From JAYTJL01 sp043731125 (GTDB taxonomy: Bacteria > Patescibacteriota > Saccharimonadia > Saccharimonadales > UBA10212), in NCBI GenBank assembly GCA_043731125.1, contig JAYTJL010000024.1, positions 1-16,868 of the forward strand: a stretch of 16,868 nucleotides of DNA, read 5' to 3'. The translations under genes and the position numbers were made by a program. How positions within the stretch are numbered: position 1 is the first letter of the stretch; every line of letters begins with the position of its first letter. Below are positions 1 to 6,414 of the stretch, piece by piece. Under the pieces are notes generated by a model that saw nothing but the letters and a program-made list of their open reading frames with translations, ran no database searches and was not told where the DNA came from.

Positions 1-1017
1 TTTGACGGACTTATGACCGCTTGGAATACCAAATATGCGGTTGGGGCCTGGGTAGGCTACCACACCCGCAACAAAGCCCTGACGGGAGCCATGGAGTACT
101 CAACAACACCACTAGCTCGCGGCTTTATGACCCAGGCGCTGGACGCTCTCGGCACTAAACCAGTAGCTTGGGCCGAACCAAAAGGTATTCAAAAACTTCC
201 CGGCTACGTAGTTAATACTCACGTCGGTATAGGGTCACAAGAACCAAGTCCATCAACCGAACTTTTCCCATCTTGGTACAAAGCAAAAGACAAAAACACT
301 AAGGCCAGTACAATAGATAAGGTTAGTAAGAAAACGGCCACCAGCTGTACGCCCAACCTAGCCAAAGAAAACCAAAGCGGAAATTCTTCAGCCGAACACT
401 TTTCTGCCGATATTTACTACGGCACGGGCGGCGGAGGCAATAGTGTAAGTGGCAATGACGACGTCCATGTTTGTGGAGACACGCCGCCGTCTATTACCAT
501 TACTGTCACCGACAACAACTCTGGGGACCCAAATGTCTGTAACGGCAGCTGTACAATTGCTGCCGCTGTATCAGAAGGCACCCACCCACTGGACGACCCA
601 GGCACGAGGCCTGACTTCCGCGGAACAGTCAACTTCTCTGTTGGTGGCCAAGTTATAAAGACTATTTCTACTAACGACGCCCTGTCGTTCACATACACGC
701 CAACTACGGCTGGCACGGTAAGTTTTTCTGCCCAAGTAATAGACAGTGTGTTATACGACGCCACCGACGCAGTCGATGTCTCCATTAGTGTAAGCGACCC
801 ACTAACTTTGCAAGCTAAAATCAATGGGCCAAATACTAAATTTACTTGGTCTGGTGGTACGGGGCCTTACGGCGTCTACCGCGTTTCTAACAACTTACTG
901 CTTTGTAGTTCAAGTGGTAGCAATTGTAGCGTAACCGTTGCAACCGCCCCCAACAATACACAAGTCTATGTCAAAGACGGCAACGCTGTCACCACCAACG
1001 CCACAGTTTCCAACTAA
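1..1017 (+). CDS. Class A penicillin-binding protein, C-terminal part, with Ig-like extracellular tail (5' partial)
   Basis: The gene enters from the left edge in frame 1 and has 338 codons here, ending in TAA at 1015-1017. The first ATG (13) is internal. The opening residues (FDGLMTAWNTKYAVGAWVGY) match the segment after the KTG box of class A PBP transpeptidase domains, usually of the form DAWFVGYTP..VGVWVG. These enzymes polymerise glycan strands and crosslink peptidoglycan outside the membrane. The catalytic Ser and KTG motifs lie off the window. After about residue 90 a Ser/Thr/Lys-rich linker leads to a Thr/Val/Gly-rich beta region (about 160-338). The stretch FSVGGQVIKTIST..FTYTPTTAGTVSFSAQV is typical of bacterial Ig-like repeats, and paired cysteines suggest disulfides. 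The stop codon lies inside the first unit of a heptamer array. PBP assignment is fairly secure from the short motif; the Ig-like reading is inference. Confidence 0.8.
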   Translation, partial: FDGLMTAWNTKYAVGAWVGYHTRNKALTGAMEYSTTPLARGFMTQALDALGTKPVAWAEPKGIQKLPGYVVNTHVGIGSQEPSPSTELFPSWYKAKDKNTKASTIDKVSKKTATSCTPNLAKENQSGNSSAEHFSADIYYGTGGGGNSVSGNDDVHVCGDTPPSITITVTDNNSGDPNVCNGSCTIAAAVSEGTHPLDDPGTRPDFRGTVNFSVGGQVIKTISTNDALSFTYTPTTAGTVSFSAQVIDSVLYDATDAVDVSISVSDPLTLQAKINGPNTKFTWSGGTGPYGVYRVSNNLLLCSSSGSNCSVTVATAPNNTQVYVKDGNAVTTNATVSN

Positions 1018-1076
1018 CTACTAACTACTAACTACTAACTACTAACTACTAACTACTAACTACTAACTACTAATTA
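1014..1076. repeat. Perfect 7-bp tandem array (CTAACTA)
   Basis: Eight exact copies of CTAACTA (1014-1069) are followed by one degenerate copy (CTAATTA, 1070-1076). The array fills the whole spacer between the convergent PBP gene and radA, and its first copy contains the PBP stop codon. Each unit has a stop triplet on both strands. Because 7 is not a multiple of 3, the array closes all six frames. Read on the minus strand the unit is AGTAGTT, one base from the GGTAGTT units at 7633 and 9838. Confidence 0.95.
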
Positions 1077-1079
1077 AGT

Positions 1080-2423
1080 TTATTCTTTCTCCAAAAAAGT
1101 ATTCAGTGCCGATCTAACATCTGTTACCGGTGCAAGAAAAGCATTTTTACTACTCGTCTTGGGCCCAATAGCCGCTTCAAAGCCTAATTTTTTAGCCTCG
1201 GCTATACGCTTTTCAGTCATTGGCACATGCCGGACTTCACCACTCAGGCCCACTTCTCCAAAAACAACAGCATTCTTTTTTAGCATCATGCCTTTGGCTG
1301 CAGACGCAATAGCCATACATACTGCCAAGTCGGCTGCTGGTTCACTAAGGCGTATACCACCAACCACGTTTATATATATGTCTTTGTCAGAAATTTTTAG
1401 TTTGGTGCGCTTTTCTAGCACGGCAATCAGTAAATTCACTCGGTTAAGGTCTATCCCACTGGCGGTACGCTTGGGGTAGCCATAGCTTGTGGTGTTAACC
1501 AGTGCTTGAATTTCCACCAACAACGGCCTAGTACCCTCCATTGTGGCATGCACTACACTACCATCACTCGGCTGGCGCTCGGCTAGTAGCGCCGCAGACG
1601 GGTTGAGTACCGGCATCAGTCCTTTGTCCTTCATTTCAAATATTGCCGTTTCGTTTGTACTGCCATAGCGGTTTTTAGCGGCCCTGAGTATTTTAAATCC
1701 ACCGTAGCGGTCCCCTTCTAGCTGTAACACCACGTCAACTGCATGTTCTAGTACTTTTGGCCCAGCAATGCTGCCTTCTTTAGTCACATGGCCAACTACA
1801 ACTAAAGCCGTGTGGGTGGACTTAGCGGCTGCAGTTAGTAGTTGTGCCGAATTGGTGATTTGGCTAACGGTGCCGGCGGCCGATGCTATTTCATTAACGC
1901 TCATGGTTTGAATAGAGTCCACCACAACCAGCGCAAATTTGCCACTGGCAATGGTGCTGGCTACGTCATTTGCGATTGAAGAAACAGCCAGCTGCAAACC
2001 ATCTGCACTTACCCCTAGACGCTTAGCCCTCATTCCTATCTGATTAGCCGACTCCTCACCACTTACATATAACACTTTTTTACTGCTAGCTACCGCCGCC
2101 GCAACCTGTAACAGTAACGTGCTTTTACCTATACCTGGTTGCCCGGCAATTAAATTTACACTGCCGGGTACAAAACCACCGCCTAGCACTTCGTCAAATT
2201 CAATTATGCCACTTTTTATTCTTTCCTCTTTGTTGGCAACTGCCTGGGCTATGCCACTAACTTGCAGGGTTTTGCCACTAGCCCCAGCCGTTGCTGTAGA
2301 TACCTCAACTTGTTGAGTTAGCGTATTCCATTCACCGCACTGTGCGCATTTACCAGTCCAGGCACCAGTGGAGTTACCACAATTAGAGCAAACATACTTA
2401 ACACCTAGCTTTTTCTTCACCAT
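1080..2423 (-). CDS. radA: DNA repair protein RadA
   Basis: RadA is a RecA-like, hexameric DnaB-type ATPase that drives branch migration in homologous recombination. With the ATG at 2423 the protein has 447 residues, normal for the family. It shows an N-terminal C4 zinc finger (C12, C15, C26, C29), Walker A GQPGIGKST (94-102), Walker B VVVDSI (166-171), the RadA signature KNRYG (250-254) and a C-terminal Lon-protease-like domain (about 285-447, with GGIRLSEPAADLA). The frame also opens at a TTG at 2447, but the added residues are not RadA-like. No Shine-Dalgarno precedes the ATG. A -10-like TATTTT ends 3 nt before it, which would instead put the GTG second codon (2418-2420) at leaderless distance, so the exact start is uncertain. 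A heptamer array lies just upstream. Confidence 0.97.
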   Translation of the reverse strand: MVKKKLGVKYVCSNCGNSTGAWTGKCAQCGEWNTLTQQVEVSTATAGASGKTLQVSGIAQAVANKEERIKSGIIEFDEVLGGGFVPGSVNLIAGQPGIGKSTLLLQVAAAVASSKKVLYVSGEESANQIGMRAKRLGVSADGLQLAVSSIANDVASTIASGKFALVVVDSIQTMSVNEIASAAGTVSQITNSAQLLTAAAKSTHTALVVVGHVTKEGSIAGPKVLEHAVDVVLQLEGDRYGGFKILRAAKNRYGSTNETAIFEMKDKGLMPVLNPSAALLAERQPSDGSVVHATMEGTRPLLVEIQALVNTTSYGYPKRTASGIDLNRVNLLIAVLEKRTKLKISDKDIYINVVGGIRLSEPAADLAVCMAIASAAKGMMLKKNAVVFGEVGLSGEVRHVPMTEKRIAEAKKLGFEAAIGPKTSSKNAFLAPVTDVRSALNTFLEKE

Positions 2424-2429
2424 ATGAAA

Positions 2430-2464
2430 ATAGCGTACAGGGTACAAGGTTTAGGGTAAAGGGT
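2430..2464. repeat. Degenerate 7-bp tandem repeat upstream of radA
   Basis: Five consecutive heptamers read ATAGCGT, ACAGGGT, ACAAGGT, TTAGGGT, AAAGGGT. The phase is fixed by GGGT/AGGT/GCGT at the end of each unit. The array starts 7 nt beyond the radA ATG, so any radA promoter must lie in or across it. It resembles telomeric repeat by eye, but the period is 7, like other arrays in this window. Confidence 0.7.
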
Positions 2465-2478
2465 AATAATTACTTAAC

Positions 2479-2502
2479 AGCCTATATTTTTAGGCTATTT
2501 TT
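2479..2502. terminator. Possible hairpin terminator at the end of the HicB-like gene
   Basis: AGCCTA (2479-2484) and TAGGCT (2491-2496) form a 6-bp stem with a 6-nt loop. The HicB-like stop codon sits in the stem. The T-run (ATTTTT, 2497-2502) follows the stem on the plus strand, whereas the neighbouring genes run on the minus strand, so the direction is doubtful. It may only protect the 3' end or separate hicB from radA. Confidence 0.3.
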
Positions 2503-2647
2503 CCAGGTAGAGATTCTGGGCTTCTTTCAGGTTACTTAGGGCTTCTTTTTCAGTTTTGCCGAAGCTTGAAACGTCAATATCAAGACACTGGGCAACAAAA
2601 TATTTACCTTCTTTATATACAACAGATTGAAATTCTAAATCTTTCAT
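2495..2647 (-). CDS. Small HicB-like protein (orphan antitoxin-like)
   Basis: This 50-codon gene (ATG at 2647, stop TAG at 2495-2497) reads MKDLEFQSVVYKEGKYF and then VAQCLDIDVSSFGKTEKEA. That is the HicB/UPF0150 pattern: two beta strands, a Cys-Leu-(D/E) turn, a G-x-T-x-x-E-A-L segment and a helix. In type II toxin-antitoxin systems HicB neutralises the mRNA-cleaving toxin HicA and represses its operon. No HicA-like gene (a small dsRBD-like protein with GSH motif) is seen next to it, and the C-terminal DNA-binding domain of long HicBs is missing, so this is a short solitary HicB-like protein. It may be a domesticated antitoxin or work on an unlinked toxin. An extended -10 box lies 10 nt upstream of the ATG and there is no Shine-Dalgarno. 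Family call good, function unknown. Confidence 0.8.
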   Translation of the reverse strand: MKDLEFQSVVYKEGKYFVAQCLDIDVSSFGKTEKEALSNLKEAQNLYLEK

Positions 2648-2657
2648 TTATATTGAA

Positions 2658-2666
2658 ATTATACCA
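2658..2666 (-). promoter_or_regulatory. Extended -10 promoter of the HicB-like gene
   Basis: On the minus strand TGGTATAAT (TGn plus a perfect -10) ends 10 nt before the ATG at 2647, predicting a leader of only about 3-4 nt. Two exact TTTATCA heptamers (2669-2682) lie where a -35 would be. Confidence 0.6.
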
Positions 2667-2703
2667 TTTTTATCATTTATCAGATTCAGTCTGTTTGTGG
2701 CAT

Positions 2704-2717
2704 GTGACAAATATCAC
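2704..2717. promoter_or_regulatory. 14-bp palindrome GTGACAAATATCAC, candidate operator
   Basis: The sequence is an imperfect inverted repeat (GTGA..TCAC) between the divergent HicB-like gene and the small membrane protein gene at 2788. Two relatives occur at 10457-10470 and 11056-11069. The site lies 57 nt from one ATG and 70 nt from the other. The regulator is unknown. Confidence 0.4.
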
Positions 2718-2787
2718 TTTTTTTAGCGCCAAATGGGGAGTATTATTCAAAATGTACACACAATAACAAATATAGGAGTCTAGGAAA

Positions 2788-3027
2788 ATGAAAGACAAAT
2801 ATAAAGAATTGGAGTTGTTCGAAGACGAGGGGCTAGCGCACCGCCTGGACGAAGCCTTAGAAAAAGAAACAGGAGTTATGGCAATTATAGCCGACATGCG
2901 CCAGTTTGCGGTTGATTCACTATCAGTGGTCAGAGAACACCCTGTTTGGACTGCTGGCATAGGTAGTGCTGTAGTAACTGCTGGTTTTGCAACCCGCGGT
3001 ATTACAACTCACTCCCGCCGCCACTAA
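2788..3027 (+). CDS. Small protein with C-terminal membrane helix (DUF883/ElaB-like tail?)
   Basis: 79 residues. The start is supported by an AGGAG-like site (TAGGAG, about 10 nt upstream) and a TATTAT -10 box at 2741-2746. Residues 1-40 are charged and probably helical. Residues 47-52 (VVREHP) lead into a hydrophobic segment (about 53-68), and the chain ends in a basic tail (SRRH). The order helix, (R/E)(E/N)HP, one membrane helix, RR tail resembles DUF883 proteins such as ElaB and YqjD, which anchor to the inner membrane and bind ribosomes in E. coli; the likeness is short and could be convergent. It is divergent from the HicB-like gene, and the palindrome at 2704 lies between them. Confidence 0.75.
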   Translation: MKDKYKELELFEDEGLAHRLDEALEKETGVMAIIADMRQFAVDSLSVVREHPVWTAGIGSAVVTAGFATRGITTHSRRH

Positions 3028-3044
3028 ATACTAATACCTACCAA
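3024..3044. repeat. Three degenerate heptamers beginning at a stop codon
   Basis: CTAAATA, CTAATAC and CTACCAA follow one another, and the TAA stop of the preceding gene lies within the first unit, exactly as in the array at 1014. The array is short, so this call depends on the other arrays. Confidence 0.4.
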
Positions 3045-3075
3045 GCCAGGCCGACGCAAGGACTGTAGAGTATAT

Positions 3076-3396
3076 CTAGCGGTTCAAGCGGGCTGCAATA
3101 GCAAACTGCATAAAATAATTCTCAATGCCATTATCATAATTTGGACTGTTGTAGGCATTCAGATACTGCTGCTTTGATAGTTGTAGCTCTTTTATCCTTG
3201 GCGGTGAGCTAACCAGCCAGGCTTCATATGTTGCATCAAATAAATCAAGTGCGCGTGATTCAGCTGCCTCGGCGGATTTTTCATCACCCCTACGCTTGGC
3301 GTTCAGTGACCTCCCCACTTCACTACCAATATTTCCCAACTGGTCAAAAACACTCATTGCTGCCCATTTTTCACGGTCAACGGCATAGGTGCTCAT
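3076..3396 (-). CDS. Conserved hypothetical protein, coupled to DUF5674 gene
   Basis: 106 residues (ATG at 3396, stop TAG). It has no signal peptide or membrane segment and is helical and soluble by composition. The block WAAMSVFDQLGNIGSEVGRS at residues 11-30, together with a C-terminal ENYFMQFAIAARLNR, is a pattern I recall as recurrent in CPR and related genomes, where it is annotated only as hypothetical. Its ATG overlaps the TGA of the upstream DUF5674 gene (ATGA at 3393-3396), so the two are probably translated together and may act together. I see no catalytic motif and assign no function. Confidence 0.85.
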   Translation of the reverse strand: MSTYAVDREKWAAMSVFDQLGNIGSEVGRSLNAKRRGDEKSAEAAESRALDLFDATYEAWLVSSPPRIKELQLSKQQYLNAYNSPNYDNGIENYFMQFAIAARLNR

Positions 3397-3734
3397 TTTA
3401 CTACCTTCTCTAGCACTATTGTGATTATTTCTTCTTGAAGATTTTCGTCTTCCACTCCACGGCTATGATTGTTTTGTCTTGGCCTTATATTAATCATTGA
3501 ATCAAATTCTACAAATTCATCGGTGCCAAACTTTTCAGGATAGAGATTTATCCCCCACAAATCTTCTTGTTTGGAATCATTTTCCAGCAAAAGCTGCTCC
3601 TCATCTACATGCATTTCTGCATCCAACACCAGCACTTTCTTATTAATATCAACTACACCCTTAACCAGTCCACCGTACATTTTTTCAGCCATTTCAGTGA
3701 GTTCGGCCACCGATATCTTTTCAACTACTTTCAT
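3393..3734 (-). CDS. DUF5674 family protein
   Basis: 113 residues. The combination KISVAELTEMAEKMYGGLVK, VDINKKVLVLDAEMHVDEE, LLLENDSKQEDLWGINLYPE and FDSMINIRPRQNN..SRGVED is the DUF5674 pattern as I remember it. The LWGINLYPE and IRP..NxSRGVED blocks are the most conserved. Function is unknown. The start at 3734 has a possible AGGAAG site about 7-8 nt upstream and a TAGAAT -10-like box further up. TGA is used as the stop inside an ATGA overlap with the next gene, showing that UGA is not recoded here. The promoter region is shared with the divergent gene at 3803, only 68 bp away. Confidence 0.85.
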   Translation of the reverse strand: MKVVEKISVAELTEMAEKMYGGLVKGVVDINKKVLVLDAEMHVDEEQLLLENDSKQEDLWGINLYPEKFGTDEFVEFDSMINIRPRQNNHSRGVEDENLQEEIITIVLEKVVK

Positions 3735-3765
3735 ATCCTACTTCCTATTCTATCACCTGGGCCCC

Positions 3766-3794
3766 TTGACCATTACAGTAGAGTGCCATATATT
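3766..3794 (+). promoter_or_regulatory. Sigma70-type promoter of a leaderless gene
   Basis: TTGACC (3766-3771), a 17-bp spacer and TATATT (3789-3794). The ATG of the next gene starts 8 nt after the -10 box, so transcription should begin at or within about 2 nt of the start codon. No Shine-Dalgarno is present. Confidence 0.8.
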
Positions 3795-3802
3795 TAGCAG
3801 CT

Positions 3803-4075
3803 ATGGATTATTATGACGAAGGTGAGCTGTTTGAATATGACTTACCCATCTTGGCCAGCGACGAAGTGCTAGCCTACGAAGACCGAATGGCATTGGTGCT
3901 AGAGACGGACTGGCAGCAGCGTGCTTGGCAGAATTTTGAAACCGGTTCTACCATCAACCGAATTAATGGACTTGGTTGCCTGGCCCTCGCAATAACCCAA
4001 AGAGAAGTCCGCAGAGAAGTTCACGCCTTAGAGGCTCATTTTTCCGTGCCGCTAGTACCAGACTATCTAGACTAA
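3803..4075 (+). CDS. Acidic hypothetical protein
   Basis: 90 residues, not recognised. The chain is acidic (YYDEGELFEYDLP at the N-terminus, PDYLD at the end) with a probable helix around residues 63-79 (ALAITQREVRREVHALE) and no membrane segment. The ATG at 3803 is fixed by the promoter immediately before it, which leaves almost no 5' leader. It is divergent from the DUF5674 pair and followed 56 nt later by another small acidic gene on the same strand. Composition and the strong promoter support a real gene; function is unknown. Confidence 0.7.
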   Translation: MDYYDEGELFEYDLPILASDEVLAYEDRMALVLETDWQQRAWQNFETGSTINRINGLGCLALAITQREVRREVHALEAHFSVPLVPDYLD

Positions 4076-4119
4076 AAAATCAGTAGGCATATGCATTATT
4101 GTTTGCTACTTACAGGGAG

Positions 4120-4125
4120 TATAAT
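4120..4125 (+). promoter_or_regulatory. -10 box of the gene at 4132
   Basis: TATAAT ends 6 nt before the ATG at 4132, the same spacing as before the LexA-fusion, endonuclease and clpC genes. An AGGGAG just before it (4114-4119) could act as a Shine-Dalgarno at 12 nt if transcription starts further upstream, so leaderless and led initiation are both possible. Confidence 0.55.
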
Positions 4126-4131
4126 CGGGAT

Positions 4132-4308
4132 ATGTCAGAATTTGAGCCAGAAATATATATAATACCAGAGACACCTCAGCAAAGACGGCAAGACTTCTTT
4201 GACTTGTTAATCAACAAGTATGGTTACACCTCAGAGGATGCTGCCGCGCTTATAGATGAATTTGAAGCCGACGCCGATGTTGAAGCCAACACGGCAGACG
4301 CCGCATAG
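4132..4308 (+). CDS. Small acidic hypothetical protein
   Basis: 58 residues from the ATG at 4132; a TTG at 4099 is in frame but lies upstream of the -10 box. The sequence starts MSEFEPEIYIIPETPQQRR, has a central helical segment (QDFFDLLINKYGYTSEDAAA, residues 20-39) and ends in an Asp/Glu/Ala-rich tail. The centre resembles a small UBA-like or coiled helical bundle, but this is only an impression. No family was recognised. It is the last plus-strand gene before the restriction-modification block. Confidence 0.65.
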   Translation: MSEFEPEIYIIPETPQQRRQDFFDLLINKYGYTSEDAAALIDEFEADADVEANTADAA

Positions 4309-4436
4309 TTAACATGCCTGCCACCGCAGTGTTAAGTACCCTGGCTGATGTTAAAAATATATTGCCTTGGTTTGGGAACTACTGTTTTTTCCTGAAATTT
4401 CATTATCCCACCATTATATGCTCAACAAGCAATAAT

Positions 4437-4451
4437 CGTAGTAGCACTACG
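4437..4451 (-). terminator. Hairpin downstream of the FtsK-gamma-like gene
   Basis: CGTAGT (4437-4442) and ACTACG (4446-4451) form a perfect 6-bp stem with a 3-nt loop, 10 nt past the minus-strand stop. On the minus strand it is followed by ATTATTGCTTG, only moderately T-rich, so termination is uncertain. Confidence 0.3.
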
Positions 4452-4461
4452 TGGAGTTATG

Positions 4462-4695
4462 CTAAATATTCACAACTCTTGGATTTGAATTGTTGGCGGG
4501 GCCAATTAGGCCTTCGGCCTCTAGCCGTTCTAGTACGTCAATGGCTACAGCGTAGCTAATTTTTAAATCACGTTGCAGCAGTGCTGCCGAGGCTTGTTTT
4601 TTAAAGCCACTAAGTTCTTTAGCTCGTCTATAAGTCTCGTCAGCCGAACATTTAGACTCATCATGCCCACAAACCCTACATACACACTCACTCAT
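4462..4695 (-). CDS. Stand-alone FtsK-gamma-like winged-helix protein with N-terminal cysteine cluster
   Basis: 77 residues. Residues 33-77 (KQASAALLQRDLKISYAVAI followed by DVLERLEAEGLIGPANNSNP and RVV) match the FtsK/SpoIIIE gamma domain. In the full translocase that winged helix reads polar KOPS-type sequences and directs DNA pumping toward dif. Here there is no motor and no membrane part. Instead the N-terminus carries C4, C6, C9, H11 and C16, a possible metal site. The protein is therefore probably a small DNA-binding factor, either a regulator or a competitor at FtsK sites. It is divergent from the LexA-methyltransferase gene (153-bp spacer) and has its own promoter with a leader of only about 3 nt. 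Domain call good; role is inference. Confidence 0.85.
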   Translation of the reverse strand: MSECVCRVCGHDESKCSADETYRRAKELSGFKKQASAALLQRDLKISYAVAIDVLERLEAEGLIGPANNSNPRVVNI

Positions 4696-4704
4696 AAACT
4701 AATC

Positions 4705-4733
4705 ATATAACCTCAAAAGACTTAACAAGTCAA
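4705..4733 (-). promoter_or_regulatory. Promoter of the FtsK-gamma-like gene
   Basis: On the minus strand TTGACT (4728-4733), a 17-bp spacer and TTATAT (4705-4710). The -10 box ends 9 nt before the ATG, and no ribosome-binding site is visible, so the mRNA should be leaderless or nearly so. Confidence 0.75.
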
Positions 4734-4833
4734 GCTTATGCCTTTTCGTAAGATAACAACAAGATGAATTCTCCTATGATTCTAAGAAATAGTGTAATAT
4801 TTGCTGCATTGTTCGTGTTTTTTCGTTATTAGG

Positions 4834-4842
4834 TGCTAAAAT
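4834..4842 (+). promoter_or_regulatory. Extended -10 promoter of the LexA-methyltransferase gene
   Basis: TGCTAAAAT (TGn plus TAAAAT) ends 6 nt before the ATG at 4849. No -35 box at 17 bp and no Shine-Dalgarno are seen. I could not identify a convincing LexA operator palindrome in 4740-4848, although a short TTCTAAGAA repeat lies in this spacer. Confidence 0.6.
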
Positions 4843-4848
4843 GAATTT

Positions 4849-6414
4849 ATGATAACCACAAAGCAAAAGCAAGTTCTTGATTATATAACTTCATATTATG
4901 AAAAGAACGGGTATATTCCTACTCAGCAAGATATAGCTACTGGTATAAAGCTAAAGTCGACATCCACCGTTCATCAGCATATAAAAGAGTTAGTAAGGAA
5001 GGGGTTTCTTACTCAATCAGGTGAATATGGCGCACTAGAATTAGCCAACAATTCTAAAGAAACCGTAGAGGTACCAATTATCGGTAGTATCGCCGCTGGA
5101 CAGCCAATCGAAGCAATCGAAGACGAGACCGCAACCGTCACTATGAGAAAGCCCTTAGCTAATGATGAGTTTTATGCACTCCAAGTTGTTGGAGACAGTA
5201 TGATTGATGACGGCATATTTAGTGGTGACGTAGTAATTATTAAGAAGCAACAGTCTGCAGAAAATGGACAGACAGTCGTTGCTATTATTGATGACAATCT
5301 GGCTACCCTGAAAAAAATATACAAACTTAAAGACCGGATTAGGCTTGAGCCAGCTAACCAAACACTGCTTCCAATATTCCGCAAGGAGGTAGAAGTTAGG
5401 GGCATCGTCTGGGAAGTTCGAAGAGGTTTCAATACTGAGAGACTATCTAAGACCAACAAAAAGACTAAAATTTTGAGAACTTTAGATCTGTTTGCAGGGA
5501 TTGGTGGAATCAGGGCCGGATTTGATAAATCTGACTTTAAAACCGTGTTTGCTAATGATTTCGAAGATGCATGCAAGGTAACCTACGACCTAAACTTTAA
5601 GACGTCGAAGCTATTAATTGAAGATATCACAAAAATTAACACAAAAGATCTTCCGGAGTTTGACATTCTACTAGCCGGTTTTCCATGCCAGGCATTTTCA
5701 ATAGCCGGGTATCGTCACGGATTTAACGATACGAAAGGACGAGGCAACCTATTTTTTGATATTGCGAGAATTATTGACGATAAGAATCCAGAAGGGTTTT
5801 TGTTGGAAAACGTAAAAAACCTAATGACACACGATAGTGGTAATACATACAAAACTATTAAAACTATCCTTGAAAGCAAGTTGAAGTACAAAGTAAAAGA
5901 AAAAGTTATGAATAGCATGGAGTATGGCAATGTACCCCAAAATAGGGAAAGAATATATATTGTTGGATTTAAAGACCATCACAAGACTGAAGCTTTTGAA
6001 TTTCCTGAAAAGGTTCCACTTACGACTAAGATCACTGATCTACTTGAACATAATGTCGAAAATAAGTATTACTACAACGGGAAACCTTTATTCGAAAAAT
6101 TGAAGGACACCGTCAATGAAAAAGGCCAAGTATACCAATGGCGTAGACAATATGTTCGAAAGAACAAGCGAGGAGTATGCCCCACTCTGACTGCAAATAT
6201 GGGGATGGGTGGGCACAATGTACCAATTATTTATGATGGAAAAGGTATTAGAAAGCTAACCCCAAGAGAGTGTGCAAGAATACAAGGCTTCCCTGATACT
6301 TACATACTCCCTTCGACCTTACCTGATTCAAAGCTATACAAACAGATTGGAAATTCCGTAACCGTCCCAGTGCTTGAGCGTATAGCCAGACAAATTGAAG
6401 TTGTGTTATCTTAG
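4849..6414 (+). CDS. LexA repressor fused to DNA (cytosine-5) methyltransferase
   Basis: One 521-residue frame. Residues 1-66 are a LexA-type winged helix. Residues 74-195 are the S24 autocleavage domain, with cleavage pair A83-G84 (GSIAAGQP), Ser117 (VVGDSM) and Lys155 (LATLKK), at nearly the E. coli positions (84/85, 119, 156). After a Lys-rich linker (196-208) comes a complete C5 methyltransferase: motif I LDLFAGIGG (212-220), motif IV GFPCQ with catalytic C280, motif VI ENV (320-322), motif VIII QNRER (364-368), a short target-recognition region (about 375-460) and motif X GNSV (501-504). LexA represses SOS genes and self-cleaves with RecA; the methyltransferase would protect sites from the neighbouring endonuclease. 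No in-frame ATG falls between the LexA part and motif I, so a separate methyltransferase would need a non-ATG start. Stop overlaps the convergent gene. Confidence 0.95.
   Translation: MITTKQKQVLDYITSYYEKNGYIPTQQDIATGIKLKSTSTVHQHIKELVRKGFLTQSGEYGALELANNSKETVEVPIIGSIAAGQPIEAIEDETATVTMRKPLANDEFYALQVVGDSMIDDGIFSGDVVIIKKQQSAENGQTVVAIIDDNLATLKKIYKLKDRIRLEPANQTLLPIFRKEVEVRGIVWEVRRGFNTERLSKTNKKTKILRTLDLFAGIGGIRAGFDKSDFKTVFANDFEDACKVTYDLNFKTSKLLIEDITKINTKDLPEFDILLAGFPCQAFSIAGYRHGFNDTKGRGNLFFDIARIIDDKNPEGFLLENVKNLMTHDSGNTYKTIKTILESKLKYKVKEKVMNSMEYGNVPQNRERIYIVGFKDHHKTEAFEFPEKVPLTTKITDLLEHNVENKYYYNGKPLFEKLKDTVNEKGQVYQWRRQYVRKNKRGVCPTLTANMGMGGHNVPIIYDGKGIRKLTPRECARIQGFPDTYILPSTLPDSKLYKQIGNSVTVPVLERIARQIEVVLS

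Noticed and set aside
417..824. Minus-strand frame of 135 codons inside the PBP gene
   Set aside because: It lies fully inside the well-supported plus-strand gene, has low-complexity content and no start signals.
1014..1076. CRISPR array or telomere-like repeat
   Set aside because: The unit is 7 bp without spacers, and similar period-7 arrays occur internally in many spacers, so neither a CRISPR nor a replicon end is supported.
2479..2502. Strong terminator for the HicB-like gene
   Set aside because: The T-run is on the plus-strand side while the gene is on the minus strand, so it was kept only at low confidence.
3393..3396. UGA recoded as glycine or tryptophan (codes 25 or 4)
   Set aside because: TGA terminates the DUF5674 frame in a normal ATGA coupling, and the other genes need no UGA readthrough.
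4314..4559. Plus-strand frame of 81 codons
   Set aside because: It overlaps the FtsK-gamma-like gene antisense, has no protein-like pattern and no promoter or ribosome site at its start.
4740..4848. Classical LexA box upstream of the LexA-fusion gene
   Set aside because: I found no clear long palindrome of the E. coli (CTGT-N8-ACAG) or Gram-positive (GAAC-N4-GTTC) type; only short symmetric fragments are present.
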